Of a stretch of 64,000 bases of DNA, positions 57,250-64,000 are shown piece by piece. Both the position numbers and the translations under genes were made by a program. Position 1 is the stretch's first letter; the number at the start of each line of letters is the position of its first letter. This DNA is from Sesamum alatum (lineage: Eukaryota; Streptophyta; Magnoliopsida; Lamiales; Pedaliaceae): positions 22,410,046 to 22,474,045 of the forward strand of contig JACGWO010000007.1 of assembly GCA_034509735.1 (NCBI GenBank). The letters run 5' to 3'. The notes below the pieces were generated by a model. That model saw only the letters and a program-made list of their open reading frames with translations, was not told the origin of the DNA and did no database searches.

Positions 57250-59481
57250 TAAAAGAATCGGGTACGGTCCGAGAACGCAACGGAAGCGTAAAAACGTGGA
57301 ATTAAAGCATAATATAAAATGGATTCAAAGGGGTGTTTCCTTTGAAGTTCCCGAGCGTTCGGTGTTTGTCAAAGCATAAATGAAAGAAGAAGAAGATGCT
57401 GTACAAGTGGCTAAATGAAGAAAACAAAAAGATACATTAAAATGTAAAGAAAACCTACCTTTTTGTTTACTACACGTATAACCGGTACATACGTTGTTCC
57501 TTCTTTTCCTTCTTCGTATGTCCACTTGAGAGCTCAACTTAGAACTCCCCTAAGTATTGTCCACACCACACAAAGGATCCAAACTATAGTTTATTGCTAG
57601 ATAAAATATAGTGAAGAGAAGAACACAATAATTCCAAAGCAACACTATCAATTAGTGATCTTGAATGTTTTAAGTTCTTTTCTTTCCAAAAGAAAAGAAC
57701 ACTTAGAGAGAATTTTCAGAGATGGTTTTGGCTAAAATCTCTAGCAAAAATTGAAGCAAACTAGTGTATTTTTGTGTAGTGTATTTTATGTGTAAGTAGG
57801 AATTTTTGAATTCAAAATTCAACTTCCATCAAAAAACCTCCAAGGCTAACTTCCACATATACAGTATTATAGCACAAGTATCACCCATGATGGCACATAG
57901 AGAAACACCTACACATGCACCTCACATGGCCTATACACATTAGGAGAAGGCTCCAAATTCTCCTACAACATGCTTCAACTTGTATAAGATGTGGACTTGA
58001 ATTCCATGCTTTTGGACTTTATTAATCTAATTAAATTAAAGTCCAAACAAGAATCATTGGGAATTAATTAATCTAATTAATCTCAATCCAATTGAATCCC
58101 AATAGTTTATTTAATCCAATTAAATTAACATAAGTCCAAATTAAGAATAATCGATCCAATCAATTATTCTAGCCAAAACCCAATAAATTAATCCAATTAA
58201 TTTAAAGGTTCTTAGTCCAAAATTAACTAATCTAATTAATTAATCTTGGACCATCCATCAAATGGATTTTCCAATAAATGATCCAATCATTTATTTTCTC
58301 TCTTGAATAAATTTAATCCAATTAAATTTATTCGCTTCTTTTAGAATTAATTCCAAATTAATTCCACCAAATCCAAAGTGATTTGTGTGTGACTCATTAG
58401 ATTCACCCTCAGCTAGACTTGGGCTTGTGTCAAACATAATTGGTCAATTAAATCCAATTTAATTAACTGTTTTTCAAATTAACCCTTTAATCGGAAAAAA
58501 TGCTCGTCACCATGGGTGGCCGTCCAGCAACGGTCCATGGCACTAAAGACTAGGTGAATGTTGGCGTGAACATTTAGGCTCCCGAGTTCCATACGAGTAC
58601 AGTCCTTCCATCATCCGTCTCCCGGTCTAAGTCTAGGGCATGGAATTGGGCGTCCGTTCCCATCCTGGACTAGACAACTATGCTCAATAACTCGAGACAC
58701 GTTTTCTCTATTGATCAATGTAGGAAACCATTCCCTACTCGACCAATCGTTGTGGCCACAGACTGAAAGAGCTTAAACCATCTCAGAGCGCATAGGAGAC
58801 TCGACTGTCGTATTCTGATAGGTGACGAATCCTATCTTGGAATATATCGTCCTCAATACATATTCCGACCACACTAGATAAGGCTTATGATAAACGTATC
58901 CCAGATACGGACATCTCTTGCCAGACCCTAGATACAACCTTCATATGCATGTGGCTGCCATGATTCCTCAAGTCCGAGGACTAATCTCGTACTATCGGAG
59001 TTGGGAATTCCAGTCATACCGACCAAGCCTCCAAGGCTTCCATATGACGATTCCCGCGAGTCAGTTCAGTCAACTGACACCTTTGTCAACTAACCCACTA
59101 ATATTGCATAGACGTCCAACGTCTATCGCCGATGAAACACGGCACTCATCCAATGAATGCAATCCTTAGTGCAAGTCTCTATAGGACCCTCGATGCCCTA
59201 TCTCGAGGTCCTCGACTTGGAACGTTTCAGACCAATCCTCAGAAGTTGGTTTCATAGCTGCCATCCAATGCGCAGCCCAACTACATGGGTTATACAATTA
59301 GTCTGTGGGCATTTGTTGTGATGTTAAAATGTCGTTTAACATAATTAGTAAGCACAATAAACACATACTGTCAAGGATGAATACTTAATATATTCATCGA
59401 GTTAATATTACTTTAATAAAGATTGCTAAATAGAGCCCATTACCGCCAATCCAATTGGCTTTCTGGTCACCTATTCTAACA
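57250..59481 (-). repeat. E1 5' LTR
   Basis: TAAAAGAATCGGG (inner end) to ACCTATTCTAACA (outer end), 2232 bases. Hairpin core CACTA-TCAAT-TAGTG (57643-57657). Donor-like AAG-GTAGG has GT opposite 57457-57458. CCATGG block about 58506-58556. Confidence 0.93.
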
Positions 59482-60371
59482 CATGACTCGTGAGACAGGC
59501 AAGAGGAGTATATTCACTTCGTTCACAACAAAGTGCAGCTCATTTTCAGCACAAGAGACATGCCACGACTAGTGAGACCACGCAATTGACTGAAACTAGC
59601 TTCCTCACTTTGTCATGGATTGGAAGGCTTGGACAAACCACTAGGGTTCTAGTCCATTTAGTAGGGGTCTAATATTTTAGCTTGGTCCAACCAAGTTGAG
59701 AATTTTAATGGAATGAGACCTCATCACATATTAAGAGTTTTGCATGCGTTGTAGCAGAAATATTCTAGGCATAAATGTAAACATACATAAAGCATATTGA
59801 ATACTCATAAGCATATAAAACGCATCGCATGCAAAATAAAACCTAGAACGCTCCTATAGGATGATCACAAGTCCAAACCTATGTGACCCACTAAGGGTAG
59901 GCCCTATGCTATTACAAGATTTTAATAACCCATTACATGCAATGGGCCTTATAAGTCCTGTTCATCTTCTTGGGCTCTCCATCGTGACCCTACACCGGGC
60001 CTCTTCTCCATGGATCCTCCGTGGGCCACCCGATGGCCTCCTCCATGGGCCTGCAACACCTTGAGCTTGTCTTCTCTTGCAACTTCTATTTACAAAAAAT
60101 ACAACGTCACCACTAATTCTACTCTCATTACATCATAAAATAAGAACCGCAATCAGCAGTTGGGGGGAGTACATTAGGAGAGAGAGAGAAAGCCTTATTA
60201 TTCCAAGGCCAAAACGAGAGAGGTAAAAAGATATAAAGAGGCACACTGGCCACAACCCAACAAATAAATAAATAAACCATACATGTGGTCTAGGGGCTCT
60301 GTGATCATCCTTTGTCAATTCAACTAACCCAAATAGCACAAATACATATATCATGTAAAAAAGGCTATTCA
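59482..60371 (-). mobile_element. F leader, middle part
   Basis: It resumes F after E1 with CATGACTCGTG, the rest of the first palindrome; the second is CACGACTAGTG (59564-59574). The leader domain arms are at 59859-59874 and 60295-60310; one internal hairpin (CACTG-CAGTG) is lost by a small deletion near 59890. It ends at ATTCA (60367-60371), the A3 target. No gene. Confidence 0.86.
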
Positions 60372-62570
60372 TGAAGAAACAAGCGGATCCGCCCGGGAGC
60401 GCAAGCGGAAGCGAGAATGAGAAAAATACATAAATTTAAACCGATAAATAAACATAATAATCATAAGATCCCAAGGGGTGTACCCTTGGGTGCTCAACCA
60501 CGCGTTCGATGTAGGATGGATCAACATAAAACGGATATTGAAACATAGGGCATAGAATGGAATAAACTATGAAAGTGTATAAACCGTTACCTTTGTAGTT
60601 TTTCACGTGTGCCGCTACTTGCGTTGTTCCTCTCCGGAATGTCCACAAAGTTCAAAAGTATGAACTCTCCGAAGGTGATTCACACCACACCAGAAGCAAC
60701 CCTCGTTTTCCTTGCTAGAAGAAAACGGGTTTAGAAGGACTAGGTTTAAGAAGATGAACACTATTAATTAGTGTTCTTCTTAAACTCACATTGTTCTTTG
60801 AAATGATCCTAGATCAAATGAAGAACACAAGTGTAAGGAGAGGGAGAGAGGCCGAGAATGGAGAGGGAGAGAGTGTGTAATATTTCTTCTTTTCCTAGAA
60901 AACATGAATAATGAATCTTATTACATAGGTGTTACTATATACTCATATATATACATGATTAATGTGATAATTGGAATGTGTTTAGGTTCATCCAAGGATG
61001 TCTAGATACATCCCAATCAATCACCATCAATTCTTGAATCAAGCCTACCATCCTTTAAGGTATGATCAAATCATACCAAAAGGGAAAGACTTGATTGTAG
61101 TTGATTTGTCTCTTACTAAAAGAGACAAGTTAACTTACACCTAGCATCCAACATGGCCAACTTTTGCTCCCTCCAAGGTAGCAATTTTCGGCCATACTTA
61201 TTTAGGGAAGAAGTCTAACTTCTTCCTATTCCAAGAATGGAATTAACACACCTCTCGGGTCAAAATTTAACGGGCCGAGTTCCACTGTAATCCAATTGCA
61301 ACGAACCCAAAATTAAATCCAATTTAATTTAATGTCAACTTAAATAATTCCCATTGATCTTTTAATCCAATTAAAAGATCCAACATCTCAACTTTCCATA
61401 TTAATCGATAAATTCCGTTTACCGATTAAACGAGGGCCCGATACAATATCGGCCCATCCATCCAATGGACAATCCCTTAAGTAATCCAATTACTTATTCA
61501 TCCTTCGAAATTGACTCCATGTCAATTTCTCAACCTTCTCGGTGATTTCTGTGTTACCCTTTAGGTTCACCCTCAGCTAGACTTGGGCCCATGTCCCACA
61601 GGGCCGGTTACCATGGGTGGTCGTCTAGCAACGGTCCATGGCACAAGAGACTAGGTGAATGTTGGCGTGAACATTTAGGCACCGATTTTGTACGGGTACG
61701 ATCCTTCCGTCTACCGTCTCGGGGCCTTAGTCTAGGGTATGGAATTGGGCGTCGGTTCCCACCCTTGACTAGGCATCTATGCTTAATTCTCGAGACTATG
61801 CACGCCTAATTACGTCAATACGAAACCATTTTCTGTTCGACCAACCACTATGGCCACAGCTTTAAACAGCATGGACGTGTCTCCGAGTGCATAGGAGATA
61901 CCTCTGTCATATACGGACAGGGGACGGATCCTCTTCTTGGAACCCACTGTCCTCGCTATACATTCTGACTGCACTGAACAAAACTTATAATGATCACCTC
62001 TAGCCAGATCCAAGATACAATCCTCCTATGCACGTGACTGCCATGGTTCCTCAAGTTTGAGGACTACTTCTGTATTATCGCAACTGGGGAAATCCAATCA
62101 TACCGACCAAGCCTCCAAGGCTTCCATATGATGATCCCCGCGAGTCAATCCAGTCGGCTCGAGCTCAGTCAACCAACCCATCAAGATCGTGTAGGCGTCC
62201 CACGCTTGTTGTCGATGAAACACGACACTCATCCAATCAACACGACTCTTGATGCAAGTCTACATAGGACTCTTGAGGCCCTGTCTTTAGGTCCTCAACT
62301 TGGAACGTTTTAGACCCAACTCTTAATCAGTTGATTTCATGACCAGCATCCAATGTATGGCCCAACTGCATGAGTTGTTAATCGTGGCCTATGGGCTTTG
62401 TTGCGATATATGTAAAACACCATTTTAGCATATGGAAAATAAGGGCAACAAAGAGGATACCAAAGTAATGAATACTCATTTTATTCATTATATAATATTA
62501 CATTACATCAAGTTGTCAAATAGGTTACAAAATGCCAAACCTATTGGCTTTCTGGTTACCTATTCTAACA
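60372..62570 (-). repeat. A-family solo LTR (A3)
   Basis: TGAAGAAACAAGCGGATCC to ACCTATTCTAACA, 2199 bases, flanked by ATTCA (60367-60371, 62571-62575). It is more diverged from A1, A2 and A4 than they are from one another and is closest to A0, so it is a subfamily. CCATGG block about 61607-61660. Confidence 0.95.
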
Positions 62571-63813
62571 ATTCAAACATCCATGATATACCATACCATA
62601 AAATTAATGCAGAAATTACATGCAAAATATTCACACCAAACATTGGATAATTGTGCAACCTATGCACAATAATTTTTGTTGGAAAATCCTTTTCCATAAT
62701 TAGCAAGGAAATATTATTTCTAGGAAATATAAAATCTCAACCAAAATTAAAAAGCCCCAGGTTAATTAGTTCAGAAAAATTTCTAGAATAATACAAAAAG
62801 ATTAGATTTTCTGAAAACGCACGAAAACAACGAGAAACCGAAAAACGATCCAGCCCTGCCGGCTAAGAGTGCAGCCTGCACAGGACGCATGCTTGCGCGA
62901 GCACGGGCCATCGCCGGCCCACGCAGGTGCTGTCCTCGCGCACGCAGGTGTTGTGCACACACCTGCGCGCACTGGCCCTCGCCCGCGCGTGTGCAGGCGC
63001 GCGCCTGCTTCTTGCTGCGCGGCCTCCCTGCTGACTATTATTGTTTTTCATGTTTTAATGTTTTCTTGCAAATAATTTTCTCAAATACAAAAACCATTAA
63101 TTCAAGAATATGCCGATATATATTCAAGAATCCCAAAATCCAACATTTGTGCAATATTAATACATTTCAAGATCTACTCATGCTCTTGCTGTAAAATGAC
63201 CATGATGTCCAACATCATAAAACACAGATTTTAATGCAAAATTTTACATTTGAATTTTAATCATTGGTGCAACCATTGCAAGAATTAAATCTTGTTAGGA
63301 AACCCTTTCCTCATTAATAAAGCATTATTTAGTTCAGAAAATTCCAAATCTCAAAAACCAAATATTCCAAGTTAACGGGTTTAGAAAAATGTAGAAAATA
63401 TCATAAAAATAATTCAAGAAAAATAGTTTTGAAAAACGAGCCAAAAAATGGGAGAAAAAGAAAAACGGCACCAACGGCCCAGCCAGGTACACGCGCGCGC
63501 GCAGGCGCCTCTGCCTGCGGTTGCCTCGCGTTCGCGCGCGCAGACCCCTACCTGCACGTGCGCCCGACCGCTGCCCTGTGCGCGTAGCCAGCCTGCTACT
63601 GCTGCCGCTTCACCGTTTTTCACCCTTTTTTCATGCTATTTTTGAACCACAAGACAAAATCAACCCGAGAACATGTACATACACATTCAAAAAATCCAAG
63701 ATCCAAAATTCCATGCAAAATTGAACGCCAATCAATATCTACGGTAAACATGCTTCGAACGTAAATTAAAACACGTTGATCATGCCTAAATACGTATAGC
63801 ACATAGAATTCTA
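62571..63813 (-). mobile_element. F leader, PBS-proximal part with two modules
   Basis: The rest of the B-family leader. It has two similar modules, each with a GC-rich island (about 62850-63030 and 63470-63620) and a following AT-rich part (about 62650-62800 and 63280-63420). It matches B1 34290-34890 and 44691-45060 inverted. Open frames over the islands are Ala/Arg/Pro-rich composition effects. Homology to the B1 leader breaks at about 63813, before the PBS. Confidence 0.83.
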
Positions 63814-63916
63814 GTGAATGATATTTTTACATATATCGCAACAAAGCCCATAGGCCACGATAATAAAGTTGCAAAGCATAATTAATTGGGATTTAAAACA
63901 TGCATCACACACATGG
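63814..63916. other. Mosaic junction replacing the F PBS
   Basis: Where F's PBS and LTR edge should be, there is instead a scrap of about 38 bases of A-type LTR in plus orientation (63825-63862, matching the inverted 62391-62425 region) and then about 50 bases I cannot place. It probably reflects a deletion with filler DNA. Confidence 0.6.
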
Positions 63917-64000
63917 AATGGGCCTAATAACTCTAAATTAAATAGTCCCATGGACTTTATATTAAATCTTATTTAATATACCAAGCCCATTAATTAATTC
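63917..64000 (-). repeat. B-family LTR fragment, runs out of window
   Basis: Inverted copy of the AT-rich tandem region of the B LTR (TAAATAGTCCCATGGACTTT..., compare 33270-33420). It is probably F's own 5' LTR, with its R/U5 side deleted. Confidence 0.8.

Larger units (their letters stand above)
6737..59481 (-). mobile_element. Element E1 (copia, full length, split by D)
   Basis: A complete E-family element on the minus strand: 3' LTR 6737-8599, pol and gag remnants 8600-11822, leader 11823-13672 continuing at 57197-57232, PBS 57233-57248, 5' LTR 57250-59481. CATGA flanks both ends (6732-6736, 59482-59486). Element D is inserted in the leader with target duplication ATAAT. Both LTRs end in ...CTTTTA rather than ...CTTTCA, a shared TG...TA terminus. 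All coding parts are decayed. Confidence 0.9.

Overview
The window looks like a block of flowering-plant nuclear heterochromatin. I find no cellular protein-coding gene, rRNA or tRNA gene, CRISPR array or bacterial-type operon. Almost every base belongs to Ty1/copia-type LTR retrotransposons with unusually long LTRs (about 2.0-2.25 kb), stacked inside one another. Evidence: TG...CA (sometimes TA) LTR ends, 5-bp target-site duplications (TSDs), a primer-binding site (PBS) TGGTATCAGAGC of the initiator-tRNA-Met type, a purine tract AAGTGGGAGAT before 3' LTRs, and decayed gag, protease, integrase (INT), reverse transcriptase (RT) and RNase H (RH) in the copia order (integrase before RT). I label LTR families A-E by their ends and number the copies.

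Layout. Positions 1-1815 are the end of an A LTR (A0) lying in the 5' LTR of G (E family, + strand). G's leader (1816-6048) holds C solo LTR C3 (3016-4983) and a fold-back element (5019-5290); its gag start stops at 6274. There it meets, tail to tail, the broken gag of F (B family, - strand). F is split by E1 (6737-59481, - strand, TSD CATGA). E1 is split by D (13673-57196, + strand, TSD ATAAT). D carries A1 (16836-29252, + strand, TSD GTGTT, itself holding C solo LTR C1), C solo LTR C2 (31740-51497, - strand), and A solo LTR A4 (52166-54394, TSD CTGAT). C2 is split by B1 (32005-49761, + strand), and B1 by A2 (34892-44690, - strand, TSD AGACA). After E1, F's leader resumes, with A solo LTR A3 (60372-62570, TSD ATTCA), and the window ends in a B-family LTR. 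The deepest chain is F > E1 > D > C2 > B1 > A2, six levels.

A run of exactly 500 N (19684-20183) marks a scaffold join inside A1. The GTGTT duplication outside both ends of A1 supports the join, but 885 bases just before the gap do not belong to the element.

The elements share more than coding domains. All copies that still have the region (A1, A2, D, E1) lack the same catalytic part of RT, so the group looks non-autonomous. Leaders and LTRs carry conserved, hairpin-rich blocks. One is a leader domain closed by a 16-17-bp inverted repeat; another is an R/U5 hairpin whose stem changes between families while pairing is kept. A conserved splice-donor-like site in U5 and an acceptor-like site at the gag ATG suggest that PBS plus leader could be a removable intron, leaving the structured domain only in full-length RNA. 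That is inference from sequence alone. All coordinates and comparisons were made by eye.
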